NCBI RefSeq assembly: GCF_015561195.1
Contig: NZ_JADMSU010000003.1
Coordinates: 1 to 64,000 of the forward strand
DNA length: 64,000 bases
Source: Collinsella aerofaciens
Lineage (GTDB): Bacteria > Actinomycetota > Coriobacteriia > Coriobacteriales > Coriobacteriaceae
Direction: 5' to 3'
Shown here piece by piece: positions 49,891 to 58,548 of the stretch. The notes below the pieces were generated by a model. The model worked only from the letters and a program-made list of their open reading frames with translations, was not told where the DNA came from and did no database searches. The position numbers and the translations under genes were made by a program. The stretch's first letter is position 1; every line of letters starts with the position of its first letter.

Positions 49891-51054
49891 CTACAGGGTC
49901 TCGATAAAGGCGGCGATGCGCGTCTCGATCTGGCCCATGTCGCCGTTGCTGTAGTCGGTCTCGATCTTCATGTACGGAATGCCCGCGCCTTCAACGGCCT
50001 CCTGCATGCGCGCACTCTCCACGTTAAAGGTATGACACGCCTGGAGCACGTTTTCAACCACGCCGTCGACGTGATACTTCTCGCACATGGCCAGCGTGTT
50101 CTCCATACGGCCGTCGTTGGGCGTCATGACCGAGCAGTTGATGTCCAGGTAGCGGTCGGCGATGGCGCGCAGGATGTCGGGCGCGTCCGGGTCGATCATC
50201 ATGGCCGCCGTGCGCTCGCCCGAGCAATCGTCCATGCACACGACCACGCCGCCGTTGGACTCGATGGTGCGGCCGACCTTGTTGATCACGCCGCCCACCG
50301 GGCAGCCGGTGATCAGGATGCGCTTGGCATCCGCCGCAATGGGACGCTCGCCAGCCTCGTAGGCCTCGCGCAGCTTGGCGACCTTTTGCTCAAGCTGCTG
50401 CGTATAGGCCTCGATATCAAAGCTGAACGTACCGGCGAACATAGTGCTCATCAGGTCGACGCCGCTCATGGCCGCCGGCCGGTTGGCCTGCAGGGCGAAC
50501 ATCTCGAGCTGGGCGGCGCGCAGGCGATTGCGACGACGGACGGCGGCGCGCAGGTCGTCGTCGGTAATCGTGATGCCGTAGAAGCCCTCGAGCTCCTCCT
50601 TGAGCATGCGGCACTCCTCGTACCAGCCCTCACGCTCATAGGCACGATCGCGGCTCTGTGGCAGGTGCAGAATGTACGTACGCTTGAGCTCGTTGAGCAG
50701 TTCGTACATCTTCTTCTTGCCGTCGCAGGTGGTCTCACCGATGATCATGTCGCTGAAGTACGTAAACGGGCACTTTTGCGAGTAGGCAAAGCCGTAGGTC
50801 GACTTGATGAGCGGGCAGAGGTTTGCCGGCAGCACCTTCTCGGCCTCGGGAATCACCTCGTCGGACGTGCCGCACAGCGCCACGCTCGCAGCCCCCGCGG
50901 CATCGATAATCTCGAGCGGCGTATAGCTGCACAAAAAGCCGACCAGGCGATTGCCGGCCTGTTTGTAATCTTTGACGCGAATAAACGCCGCCTTGCGCTG
51001 CTCGTTGAACTCCTCAAACGTGCACGGCAACGGCTGCTCAATATTTTCCGACAT
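49891..51054 (-). CDS. Double-cubane-cluster-type reductase B (2-hydroxyacyl-CoA dehydratase-like)
   Basis: 387 aa from the ATG at 51054 with AAGGAG upstream; the longer frame reads into non-coding sequence. It matches the HgdB-like component family (YjiM-like, double-cubane-cluster proteins). Candidate cluster cysteines are in [26 protein letters not shown] and [14 protein letters not shown] (about residues 40-130), with a second set in TGCPVGG, CMDDC and CSVM in the C-terminal half. Such proteins receive low-potential electrons from the ASKHA ATPase and reduce small substrates; the physiological substrate is unknown. It is a paralogue of the upstream gene. An ordinary 2-hydroxyacyl-CoA dehydratase is less likely because no CoA transferase is nearby. 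Confidence 0.85.
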   Translation of the reverse strand: MSENIEQPLPCTFEEFNEQRKAAFIRVKDYKQAGNRLVGFLCSYTPLEIIDAAGAASVALCGTSDEVIPEAEKVLPANLCPLIKSTYGFAYSQKCPFTYFSDMIIGETTCDGKKKMYELLNELKRTYILHLPQSRDRAYEREGWYEECRMLKEELEGFYGITITDDDLRAAVRRRNRLRAAQLEMFALQANRPAAMSGVDLMSTMFAGTFSFDIEAYTQQLEQKVAKLREAYEAGERPIAADAKRILITGCPVGGVINKVGRTIESNGGVVVCMDDCSGERTAAMMIDPDAPDILRAIADRYLDINCSVMTPNDGRMENTLAMCEKYHVDGVVENVLQACHTFNVESARMQEAVEGAGIPYMKIETDYSNGDMGQIETRIAAFIETL

Positions 51055-51208
51055 ATAACTCCTTAACAAACCTTTTAACCAACCAAGGAAACGGCTTTCC
51101 CAGGGTCCGAGGTTGCCGTGAAAGAGGAGCGCCGCGTACTTCTGGTACGCAAGCGACGGTTTGAACGGCAAGATCGGGTGCCTGGGGAAGCCGCCGGGAC
51201 GGATAGTC

Positions 51209-52492
51209 CTAAATGGTTTCCAAGAAAGCCTCGATCCTGGTCTGCAGTTGGCCTGCATCCTCGCCGGCGTAGTCGGTCGTGATGTGCATAAACGGAATGC
51301 CGGCCTCCTCGGCGGCCTTCTCCACGGCAAACGACTCCATCTCGTAGAGCGTGCAGAACTGCAGAGCCACGTCGACAATGCCGTCGGCATGCAGGTCCTT
51401 GGCCATCTGAACAATGTCCTTCATACGCTGATCGTTGGGCGTAAAGACGGCACAGTTGATCTTAAAGTAGCGCTCGGCGATAGCATCGAGCATCTCGTCA
51501 ACCGTCTCACCGGACTCATCGACCAAGTCCTTGTAATAGCGCGAACCCGTGCAGGACTCCTCGCCCACCACAACGCCGCCGGCCTTCTCGATGAGGTTGA
51601 ACAGCTTCCAGTTGGGCACAGCCATGGGCGTGCCGGTGTACAGGATGCGCTTGGTTCCCTTGGGCGCCACGCCCTCTCCGGCCTCGACACGCTGCTCACA
51701 CTCGGCCGCCATATCGTTGATGGCTCCGGTCAGACGCGGCGTGTCGTCCATAAAGGCGGCCTGAACGGTCAGCAGGCTGTCGAGACCGCTAATGGGCGCT
51801 GGATCGGCAGCGCGCGTGGCAGCGAGGCGCTGCAGGGCGCGACGCTTCTCATTGACGGCGCGGATGGCGGCCTTCAGACGCTCAGGCGTAATCGTGACGC
51901 CACACTCTTCCTCAATCTTGGCGGCGAGCTTTTTAACCTCGGCCTTCCAGGTCACGAGCGTCGACTCGTCGTGCACGTTGGGAATATCCATGACGTACAT
52001 GTTCTTTTGCGTGGCAAAAAACTCGTAGGCCTTCTTCTTGCCATCACAGGTGTTCTCGCCTACCACCAAGTCACTCGACTCGATGTAGGGGCAGACCTCA
52101 CCCAGCTTAAAGCCGGCAAAGCTCTTGATAAGCGGACAAGTGTTGCGCGGCAAGTGCTCCTCGACCTTGTCCGTTGCCCAATCGGCACCCGAGCACAGAC
52201 CAACGGGAATGCCGTCACAGGCAAGCACGATCTCCTCGGGCACGTACACGCAGAACGAGCCCACGATTTTGGTGGCCTCGCCAGCCTCCTTCTTGTCGAG
52301 CATCTCCTTAATGCGGCCGCTATGGATGTTGGTGGCCACAAAGTCCAAGTAGGACGTGGACTTGGGGCGGTTGTTCTGCGACAGGAACATGTCCCCGTAC
52401 ATCTGGCCCACGGCGCCCAGCAGCATATCGTGGTCGGCAAGATTCATGCCGAGGCTCTCCCACATCGGATGAAAATCGAATTCTTCAGCCAT
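51209..52492 (-). CDS. Double-cubane-cluster-type reductase A (2-hydroxyacyl-CoA dehydratase-like)
   Basis: 427 aa, first gene of the operon. It is the same family as the downstream gene but with an N-terminal extension of about 40 residues. Cluster cysteines are in [41 protein letters not shown] and [14 protein letters not shown]; the C-terminal half retains [17 protein letters not shown] and QFCTLYEME. Two different members side by side may form a heterodimer, as in HgdA/HgdB. A gap of 154 nt to the next gene contains a hairpin (51093-51103 / 51182-51192). Substrate unknown; its position at the head of a selenium operon suggests it acts on a selenium or sulfur compound, which is inference. 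Confidence 0.85.
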   Translation of the reverse strand: MAEEFDFHPMWESLGMNLADHDMLLGAVGQMYGDMFLSQNNRPKSTSYLDFVATNIHSGRIKEMLDKKEAGEATKIVGSFCVYVPEEIVLACDGIPVGLCSGADWATDKVEEHLPRNTCPLIKSFAGFKLGEVCPYIESSDLVVGENTCDGKKKAYEFFATQKNMYVMDIPNVHDESTLVTWKAEVKKLAAKIEEECGVTITPERLKAAIRAVNEKRRALQRLAATRAADPAPISGLDSLLTVQAAFMDDTPRLTGAINDMAAECEQRVEAGEGVAPKGTKRILYTGTPMAVPNWKLFNLIEKAGGVVVGEESCTGSRYYKDLVDESGETVDEMLDAIAERYFKINCAVFTPNDQRMKDIVQMAKDLHADGIVDVALQFCTLYEMESFAVEKAAEEAGIPFMHITTDYAGEDAGQLQTRIEAFLETI

Positions 52493-52651
52493 AACGGTTC
52501 CCCTCTCGAACCAAAAACGGATAACAGCGGTATCGATGCACGACGGACGGCGATTGCCCGGCCGTGCTCAAACCCGGAATTTTAGGGAACCTGCTTTGCG
52601 GTCGATGATTTAGTTGTGCGTCGTCTCTCCCGGAGCCGTGAACATACCTGC

Positions 52652-52720
52652 TCATATGCGACTCCGAGCCATATGCTGGGCGCGCGCGGCAACGCGGCGA
52701 ATGTATGTCGTCTGCGGCAT
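52652..52720 (-). CDS. Possible leader peptide ORF with terminal UGA before the selenium operon
   Basis: A 22-codon ORF (MPQTTYIRRVA..., ending SRI) starts at 52720, 7 nt after a very strong site AAGGAGGG (52735-52728), and ends in UGA at 52654-52652. If UGA were read as Sec, the frame would continue 13 codons to a TAA at 52612-52610. A promoter candidate is placed correctly just upstream. It may be a regulatory leader whose UGA decoding reports on selenium supply, or a chance ORF; the peptide matches nothing I recognise. The rest of 52493-52922 shows no gene. Confidence 0.35.
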   Translation of the reverse strand: MPQTTYIRRVAARAQHMARSRI

Positions 52721-52750
52721 GTGCGCACCCTCCTTAACCAGTCGAGGTCA

Positions 52751-52779
52751 ACTATATCAACGGTCATCGCCCCTGCGAA
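52751..52779 (-). promoter_or_regulatory. Candidate promoter of the selenium operon
   Basis: Minus strand -35 TTCGCA (52779-52774), 17-nt spacer, -10 TATAGT (52756-52751). A start about 6 nt downstream would put the leader ORF's ribosome-binding site 10 nt from the 5' end and the first operon gene about 250 nt away. The -35 match is weak. Confidence 0.4.
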
Positions 52780-52884
52780 CACCGTTGACATTCGTACGAC
52801 AGCCTCGTGTGCCGTCGTTTAATAAATAATTATCTTGATTGATAAGAGTTTGTCATCCTTCATTCGGCGAACGGCAAGACAAAG

Positions 52885-52910
52885 CCGCCGAGGCTTATAT
52901 TCCCCGACGG
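52885..52910 (-). terminator. Weak terminator of the modABC operon
   Basis: CCGCCGAGG (52885-52893) can pair with CCCCGACGG (52902-52910) with wobble pairs, 13 nt after the modC stop. On the minus strand it is followed by CTTTGTCTT, a poor T-tract. Confidence 0.4.
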
Positions 52911-52922
52911 CATTACCCGGCG

Positions 52923-53993
52923 CTATCGACAAACCAAATGGATCCTGCTGGCATCAAAATGCATGCGCAGCGTCTCGCCTGCTTGCGGCAGCTCGTCGAC
53001 AGGCATGCGCACTTTGTTGACCTTCCACTGCAGGCGCGTCGGCGCATCGGCACGCGGCACATCCAACAGCACCAGCCGCTCAAAGCGCGAATCGCTCACA
53101 CGGGCCACGTGCAAATCATAGCTGTTGCGGCCCCGCTCAGCACGGTTGTCAACATGGAAGTAACTTGCGCGAATACCAAGGTACGCCACGTTATCGGGAA
53201 CCTCACGGCCCACGTTGAAGGTCATGCCCCAATCGAGGGCCTCGACCTCCTGGGGCCCAATCTTGCGCGCACGGCTTGTGTTCTTGCAGCCCGTCAAGCG
53301 CAGCGCCGCCAGCGTCTGCGGACGGCGGACCACATCCTCGACGGAGCCGACCTCCTCAACATGCCCATCGTGCATCACACAGATGCGCTCGCACAGACGG
53401 CACGCCTCGTCGATGTCGTGGCTCACGTAGAGCACGGTGCGGTTGCACACATCGAACAGGTCGAGCATGTTCTGTTCGAGCGCGCTCTTAAGATACGCGT
53501 CGAGCGCGCTCATGGGCTCATCGAACATAAAGATGCCCGGATGCGCCGCCACCATGCGCGCAAGCGCCACGCGTTGCTGCTGGCCGCCCGAGAGACGCGC
53601 GGGATAGCGGTCGGCAAAATCGGCCAGACCGAAAATGCCCAGATAGCGCTCGGCGAGCTTTTTGCGTGCCGCGGCGTCGCCCGCATCCTTTACGCCGGCG
53701 CATACGTTATCGGCCACCGTCATGTTGGGGAATAGCTGGTAGTTTTGGAAGAGCAGGGCACACTTGCGCTCCTGGGGTGACAGGTTGATGCCCGCCGCCG
53801 AGTCAAAAAAGGTCACGCCGTTGACGATGATCTTGCCCTCGTCGGGCGTCTCCACACCGGCAATGCAGCGCAGCGTGCAGCTCTTACCGCAACCCGAGGC
53901 ACCCAGCAGTGCCACGCGTTCCTCGCCGGCCTCGAGCTGCATGTCGAGCATAAACTCGGGATAGCGCTTTTTGATATCCAAAACGAGCGACAT
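52923..53993 (-). CDS. modC: Molybdate ABC transporter ATPase ModC
   Basis: 356 aa. ABC ATPase domain in residues 1-230: Walker A GASGCGKSC, Q-loop LFQNYQLFPNMTV, signature LSGGQQQRVALAR, Walker B GIFMFDEPMSALD and the switch histidine in YVSHDIDEA. The C-terminal 120 residues form a TOBE/molbindin-like regulatory domain (from about PQEVEALDWGM), the usual place for molybdate feedback. It is the last gene of modA-modB-modC, 3 nt after modB. It energises molybdate import for the molybdoenzymes in this window. Confidence 0.94.
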   Translation of the reverse strand: MSLVLDIKKRYPEFMLDMQLEAGEERVALLGASGCGKSCTLRCIAGVETPDEGKIIVNGVTFFDSAAGINLSPQERKCALLFQNYQLFPNMTVADNVCAGVKDAGDAAARKKLAERYLGIFGLADFADRYPARLSGGQQQRVALARMVAAHPGIFMFDEPMSALDAYLKSALEQNMLDLFDVCNRTVLYVSHDIDEACRLCERICVMHDGHVEEVGSVEDVVRRPQTLAALRLTGCKNTSRARKIGPQEVEALDWGMTFNVGREVPDNVAYLGIRASYFHVDNRAERGRNSYDLHVARVSDSRFERLVLLDVPRADAPTRLQWKVNKVRMPVDELPQAGETLRMHFDASRIHLVCR

Positions 53994-53996
53994 GGC

Positions 53997-55439
53997 CTAT
54001 CGACCTCTCTGCAAAGCGGCATCATCGCGCATGAGCTCGGCCAGTGCTTCGCGATCGATACGCAAGGCATCGCCGCCCACCGGATCGAGCGAATCGCCCT
54101 GTCCGGCGAGCTCTTTGGCCTGCTTGCGCTCCGCACGGGAAAGGCCCCGCTCGCGATACTTTTGCGAATGCGCGGTGTACATGTTAATGAACAGGATGAC
54201 CAGAAAGCTAAACACGATCACGACGGCGACCCAAAAAAGGGCCACCGAGGTATTGCCGCCCATCCACTCAAAGTAGATGGCGATGGGGATGGTCTGCGTA
54301 ATGCCGGCGTAGTTGCCCGCAAAGAACAGGGTGCAGCCAAACTCACCCATCGCGCGGGCAAAGGCGAGCACCGTGCCGGCGGCAATCGAGGGCCAGCCGA
54401 GCGGCATCATAAGCTTGGTAAAGATGCGACACTCGGACCATCCCAGGGTTCGGGCGGCATCGAGCATCTGCGTGTCGAGGCTCTCAAAGGCACCGAGTGC
54501 CGTGCGGTAGACCAGGGGAAACGACACAACGACGGCCGAAATAACCGCCGCGGGCCAGGTAAAGACGATCGAGATGCCGTGCGCGATGAGCCATTGGCCG
54601 ACACCGGTCGAGCGGCCAAACAGCATGAGGAGCAGAAAGCCGCAGACCGTGGGCGGCAGCACCATAGGAATCGTAAAGACCGAATCGAGCAGGCCCTTGA
54701 TGCGACTCGAGGTACCCATAGTCTTCCACGCGGCGAACAGGCCCAGCGCAAAGGAGATCAGCAGGGCAAGGCCGCTCGTTTTAATGGACACCCAAAACGG
54801 GCGATAGTCGATGTCGTCCAAAAAGGAAGCCAGAGAGGTCAAGGGCCCCTGCTCATCCCGCAACGCGACAGACGATGCCTCTACCATTTGAGCGCTATCA
54901 AGCCAACGCGCGCCGCCCTTGGCATCACCCGAGGCCGATGCAATCACCACATAGCGGTCCCCATCCGCACCACGCACATCAAAGCCATAGGTATACCCAC
55001 CGGCATCAAACGTTGTTTCCGCCGTGACATACCAAGGAAGATCAACGTCCCCCAGCTGCGCACCTCCCATGGAGTTTGCGCTGTCGAGCTCACAGACGAG
55101 GGCCTTGAGACCCGATACGCACTCGTTGTCCTGCGGATCCAATCCATACTTCTCGACCGCCTTGGGCGATATCCACACCACAACGCGATCGGCAGCAGGC
55201 GCCACTACAAGGTCCACGTCCTCATCAACGGGAAACCGGTAGCCCTCAGGCTGGCCCTCCATGGCACGAGCGGTCCCCTTGGCCAACCGCTCAAAACCCT
55301 CGATCCCATAGGAAAGCCCATGAGCGGTCGCAGCAACCTGGACCCCGTCCTCAGAGTCCCCAGCAAACGCAAATCCCGGCACCCAGCAAAGCGCGAAGGT
55401 CAAAGCACAGGCGACAAGCATGCGGAAACTATTAAGCAC
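53997..55439 (-). CDS. modB: Molybdate ABC permease ModB with N-terminal exported domain
   Basis: 480 aa from the GTG at 55439 (GGAG 6 nt upstream); an ATG 18 nt later has no site. Residues 1-27 look like a signal/anchor segment (ACALTFALCWVPGFAFA). About 30-230 is an extracytoplasmic domain not normally present in ModB (about 225 aa). The typical permease follows with five helices and the EAA motif DAARTLGWSECRIFTKLMMPLGWP near residue 355. The C-terminal 60 residues are a charged cytoplasmic tail. This fusion is the unusual feature of the operon; the extra domain might be a second binding or sensing module. It is preceded by modA (68 nt). Confidence 0.88.
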   Translation of the reverse strand: MLNSFRMLVACALTFALCWVPGFAFAGDSEDGVQVAATAHGLSYGIEGFERLAKGTARAMEGQPEGYRFPVDEDVDLVVAPAADRVVVWISPKAVEKYGLDPQDNECVSGLKALVCELDSANSMGGAQLGDVDLPWYVTAETTFDAGGYTYGFDVRGADGDRYVVIASASGDAKGGARWLDSAQMVEASSVALRDEQGPLTSLASFLDDIDYRPFWVSIKTSGLALLISFALGLFAAWKTMGTSSRIKGLLDSVFTIPMVLPPTVCGFLLLMLFGRSTGVGQWLIAHGISIVFTWPAAVISAVVVSFPLVYRTALGAFESLDTQMLDAARTLGWSECRIFTKLMMPLGWPSIAAGTVLAFARAMGEFGCTLFFAGNYAGITQTIPIAIYFEWMGGNTSVALFWVAVVIVFSFLVILFINMYTAHSQKYRERGLSRAERKQAKELAGQGDSLDPVGGDALRIDREALAELMRDDAALQRGR

Positions 55440-55507
55440 GAAAAGCTCCAAGCGAATACAAGGACGGAGTGAAACACAAAACGATGGAATTATCGCGCCA
55501 AGCCGCA

Positions 55508-56380
55508 CTACTCGGAAAGCTCAAAGCCGTACTTAGCCCAAATCTTCTGAGCCTTCTTGTTGGTCAGACAGAAGTCGATAAACGCCTTGGCCTCGTCGGC
55601 GTGCTCGGAGCTCTCGGCAACGGCACCCGGATACACGATGGGCTTGTGCGAATCCTCGGGGCACACAAAGGCCTCCTCGATGCCGTCGTAGCGGAAGATG
55701 TCGGAGCTGTAGACAAAGCCCGCAACGCAGTCACCCGTAGAGACGTAAGACGCAGCGGTGCCGACCTTATCGGCCAGCGCGACCTTATCGGCAATCTCGG
55801 GCGCGTACTCGCCGTCGTCGCCCTCAGTGCCGGTGTAGAGGCCCACAGAAGCCAGCGCCTGGTTGGCGTACTTGCCGGCGGGAACGGTCTTGGCGTCGCC
55901 GATGGCGATCTTGCCATCTAGGTTCGCGACGTCGGCAATGGCCTCGACCTTGGTGTCAGAGCCCTCGGCGCGGACGATCACGAGGTCGTTCACGAACATG
56001 TCCTCGCGCGTATCGGCATCGACGAGCTCGGCAGTCTCAGCGTCATCCATGGTGCCCTTGGAAGCGGTAATGAGCACGTCGACCGTGGCACCGGCACGCA
56101 TCTGCTCAACGAGGTCGCCGGACGCTTTAAACTGCGTGTCGGCAAAGGTGGTACCGGTCTGCTCGGTGTAGAGCTTCTGAACCTCGGGCAGGGCCTTCTC
56201 GAGCGAGTTGGCGGCAAAGACCTGCAGCTCGACAGCTTTCTTGGAAGATGCCTTAGCAGAACCGGCATCGGACCCGACCGGCTCAGCCGTCTTGTTGCCG
56301 GAGCAGCCGGCAAGGCCAAGGCCGGCAGCGGCGACAGCAGAAAGCGAGACGAATCCACGACGAGAAACCATATCGAACAT
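55508..56380 (-). CDS. modA: Molybdate-binding lipoprotein ModA
   Basis: 290 aa from the ATG at 56380 (AAAGGG 6 nt upstream; the in-frame TTG before it is inside the spacing). A lipobox LAGC at about residue 24-27 follows a twin-arginine-like SRRGF N-region, so it is a lipid-anchored binding protein. The mature part matches ModA: VFAANSLEKALPEVQ, FKASGDLVEQMRAGATVDVLITAS and IGDAKTVPAGKYANQAL, which contain the oxyanion-binding Ser/Thr positions. It delivers molybdate or tungstate to ModB. First gene of the operon. Confidence 0.94.
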   Translation of the reverse strand: MFDMVSRRGFVSLSAVAAAGLGLAGCSGNKTAEPVGSDAGSAKASSKKAVELQVFAANSLEKALPEVQKLYTEQTGTTFADTQFKASGDLVEQMRAGATVDVLITASKGTMDDAETAELVDADTREDMFVNDLVIVRAEGSDTKVEAIADVANLDGKIAIGDAKTVPAGKYANQALASVGLYTGTEGDDGEYAPEIADKVALADKVGTAASYVSTGDCVAGFVYSSDIFRYDGIEEAFVCPEDSHKPIVYPGAVAESSEHADEAKAFIDFCLTNKKAQKIWAKYGFELSE

Positions 56381-56440
56381 GTTCAACCCTTTCGGACACT
56401 ACACCCGGGCACCCCGCCGCGGGCTTTATTCTGTAATTAG

Positions 56441-56482
56441 ATTATACTTCCTCGCGAATAATGATTATGAGAATTTATTCTC
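56441..56482 (-). promoter_or_regulatory. modA promoter with upstream palindromic operator candidate
   Basis: A consensus -10 TATAAT (minus strand, 56446-56441) lacks a good -35. A palindrome GAGAATTTATTCTC (56469-56482) begins at the -35 position, and a further GAGAATATA lies at 56487-56495. The pattern suggests a regulator site, for example a ModE-type or other molybdate-responsive protein, though the E. coli ModE consensus is not matched. Confidence 0.5.
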
Positions 56483-56534
56483 GTCTGAGAATATAGTTTC
56501 AGGCATGCCTACAGAATGCCGTCCCCTTGGGCGC

Positions 56535-56571
56535 AAATAAAAGGCGGAGCAGCCGTTCAGATCGCCCCGCC
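56535..56571 (-). terminator. Terminator of the moeA-moaB unit
   Basis: Minus strand: GGCGGGGC (56571-56564) pairs with GCTCCGCC (56550-56543) including one G-U, loop 13 nt, followed by TTTTATTT (56542-56535). It lies 13 nt after the moaB stop. Confidence 0.85.
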
Positions 56572-56584
56572 GCAGGTAAACCGC

Positions 56585-57064
56585 TTAGTTGGTATGTCCG
56601 CCGCCCGCTGTCATCTGAGCCGCATGCTCCAGCTGATCGCTCACGGCCTCCCAGCTTTCGCGGGCGGCCTTCGTAGAACCGGGAAAGTTTACGACAAGTG
56701 TATGACCTCGTTGCATGCAAATAGCGCGCGAGAGCATGGCGCGGCGCGTCTTGGTCATGGAGTATGCACGGATTGCCTCTGCAATACCCGGCACATCGCG
56801 GTCGCAGACGGCACGCGTCGCCTCGGGCGTCACATCGCGCATCGAAAGCCCCGTGCCGCCGCAGGTGAGCACGACATTGGCGTGGCACTCATCGGCGGCT
56901 TCCACAATGGCATCACCAATCTCGCTGACGTCGTCGCGCACAACCACATGTGAGGCGACCGTCCAGCTCTGCGCCTCGATAAGTTCCTCGAGTGCGGTTC
57001 CAGCCTCGTCCTGCGCAAGATCGCGCGTGTCCGAACACGTCACGATCGATATCTTCAACTCCAT
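56585..57064 (-). CDS. moaB: Molybdopterin adenylyltransferase, MoaB/MogA family
   Basis: 159 aa from the ATG at 57064. The MoCF-binding domain is complete: VTCSDTRD near residue 9, LTCGGTGLSMRDVTPEAT near 75 (the GGTG and DVTPE motifs that bind the cofactor), and LVVNFPGSTKAA near 125. It adenylates molybdopterin before MoeA inserts Mo. It follows moeA by 10 nt on the same strand. MoaB and MogA cannot be separated by sequence inspection alone. Confidence 0.92.
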   Translation of the reverse strand: MELKISIVTCSDTRDLAQDEAGTALEELIEAQSWTVASHVVVRDDVSEIGDAIVEAADECHANVVLTCGGTGLSMRDVTPEATRAVCDRDVPGIAEAIRAYSMTKTRRAMLSRAICMQRGHTLVVNFPGSTKAARESWEAVSDQLEHAAQMTAGGGHTN

Positions 57065-57074
57065 AGTCTTCCTC

Positions 57075-58337
57075 CTATAGCACCGTTCCCTCGGGCAGAT
57101 CGACGCGAACAACGTCCACGACATTGCCAGCCGCAAGCTCGCACGGACCTTCGTCAATACGCAGCAGGCAGTTGGCCCGCTGCATCGTGCCGAGCAGTGC
57201 CGAATTCTGCGTCTTGGCCTCGGTCACCAACAGCTCACCGGTCTCGGGGTCGTGCGAAACCGTAGCGCGATCGAAGAAGCGGCGATGCTGGCGCTTCTTC
57301 ACGCCATGCGTCAATATCGCCTGCTGTACGGGACGCGCACCCTCGGCAAAGCCGCGCATCTTGCGGATCGCCGGACGGGCGAGCATCTCAAAGCCCACAT
57401 ACGCCGCCGCGGGATTGCCCGAAAGCCCCAAATACGGCTTGCCTCCAAGCAGGCCAAACGTGATGGCCTTGCCGGGACGCATCGAGATGCGATCGAACAG
57501 CACCTCGCCCTCGCGCCTGACCAGCGCCGTCACATAGTCGTAATCGCCCGCAGAGGCGCCGCCGCTCGTAATGACAAAATCGCATTCCTGCACGGCGCGA
57601 TGCACGAGCTCGGCAATTGCCTGCTCATCATCGGGCGCAATGCCGTAGAACACGGGCTCGGCTCCTGCATCGAGCGCTTCGGCCATCAACGCCGACGAGT
57701 TGGAGTCGCGAATCTGCCCGCGCGCCGGCAGCTCACCCGGTGCGACCAGTTCCGTGCCCAGCGAGATGATGCCCACACGCGGGGCAGCGTGCACCTTCAC
57801 GCTCGCGTATCCGGCGCTTGCCAGCAGACCAGCGCCCGCCGGAGCCACGACCTCGCCGGCGTGCATCACAACGTCGCCGGCATGGGCCTCCTCGGCGGCA
57901 GAGCGAACGTTCTCCCCTACCTTGGCAGGCGCCGAGAACCTCACACGCGAGCCCTCGTTGCCGTCGACATCGAGCACGTCGACGATCTCGTATTTCACCA
58001 CGGCATCGGCACCTTCGGGTACCGGCGCGCCCGTCATGATGCGGACCGTCTCGCCCGCGCCGATTGTGCCCTCAAACACATGACCCGCAGCCTCGTGTCC
58101 GATAACGTCGAGCGTCACCGGCGCCTCGCCAGATGCCTGCGCCAAGTCCGCCGAGCGCACGGCATATCCGTCCATAGCGCTGTTGGCAAACGGCGAGATG
58201 TCGATATCGGCCACCGCATCCTCTGCCAAGGGAAGACCGGCGGCCTGCCACACGGGAATCTCGACGACTTCGGTGCGATTCACGTGCGACAAGACGATCG
58301 CCTGCGCGTCCTCCAACGGAATGAGTTTCTCAGCCAT
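57075..58337 (-). CDS. moeA: Molybdopterin molybdotransferase MoeA
   Basis: 420 aa from the ATG at 58337 (AGAGGTG upstream; the longer start is inside that region). MoeA domains are in order: ISPFANSAMDGYAVRSAD near residue 37 (catalytic region), the second-domain GETVRIMTGAPVPEGADAVV near 100, the MoCF-binding domain with TSGGASAGDYDYV near 245, LSGNPAAAYVGFEM near 290, and the C-terminal beta-barrel. It inserts molybdate into adenylated molybdopterin. Together with moaB and modABC it forms a molybdenum supply block; mobA (6053-6685) completes bis-MGD synthesis. Confidence 0.95.
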   Translation of the reverse strand: MAEKLIPLEDAQAIVLSHVNRTEVVEIPVWQAAGLPLAEDAVADIDISPFANSAMDGYAVRSADLAQASGEAPVTLDVIGHEAAGHVFEGTIGAGETVRIMTGAPVPEGADAVVKYEIVDVLDVDGNEGSRVRFSAPAKVGENVRSAAEEAHAGDVVMHAGEVVAPAGAGLLASAGYASVKVHAAPRVGIISLGTELVAPGELPARGQIRDSNSSALMAEALDAGAEPVFYGIAPDDEQAIAELVHRAVQECDFVITSGGASAGDYDYVTALVRREGEVLFDRISMRPGKAITFGLLGGKPYLGLSGNPAAAYVGFEMLARPAIRKMRGFAEGARPVQQAILTHGVKKRQHRRFFDRATVSHDPETGELLVTEAKTQNSALLGTMQRANCLLRIDEGPCELAAGNVVDVVRVDLPEGTVL

Positions 58338-58548
58338 ATACACCTCTAGCATGCTGCGGCGCGCAACAAAAGCGCCGATTCTTTATGTTTCTCTCAGTAT
58401 AATCCCTCGACGCGCGACCGCGACTTGGCCTGTACCCGCAAATACATCTGTCGGCCGCAAGCCGCGAAACAAAACCAAAACCAACCCACCGGCTCGTCGC
58501 GTTTACCGCGTTTTATAATGCTCGTGTTGCAACCCAAAAGAGGAACGT

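Noticed and set aside
51055-51414. N-terminal extension of double-cubane reductase B to 507 aa
   Set aside because: The added residues are Pro/Arg/Ser-rich shadow sequence of the upstream gene, whereas the ATG at 51054 has AAGGAG.
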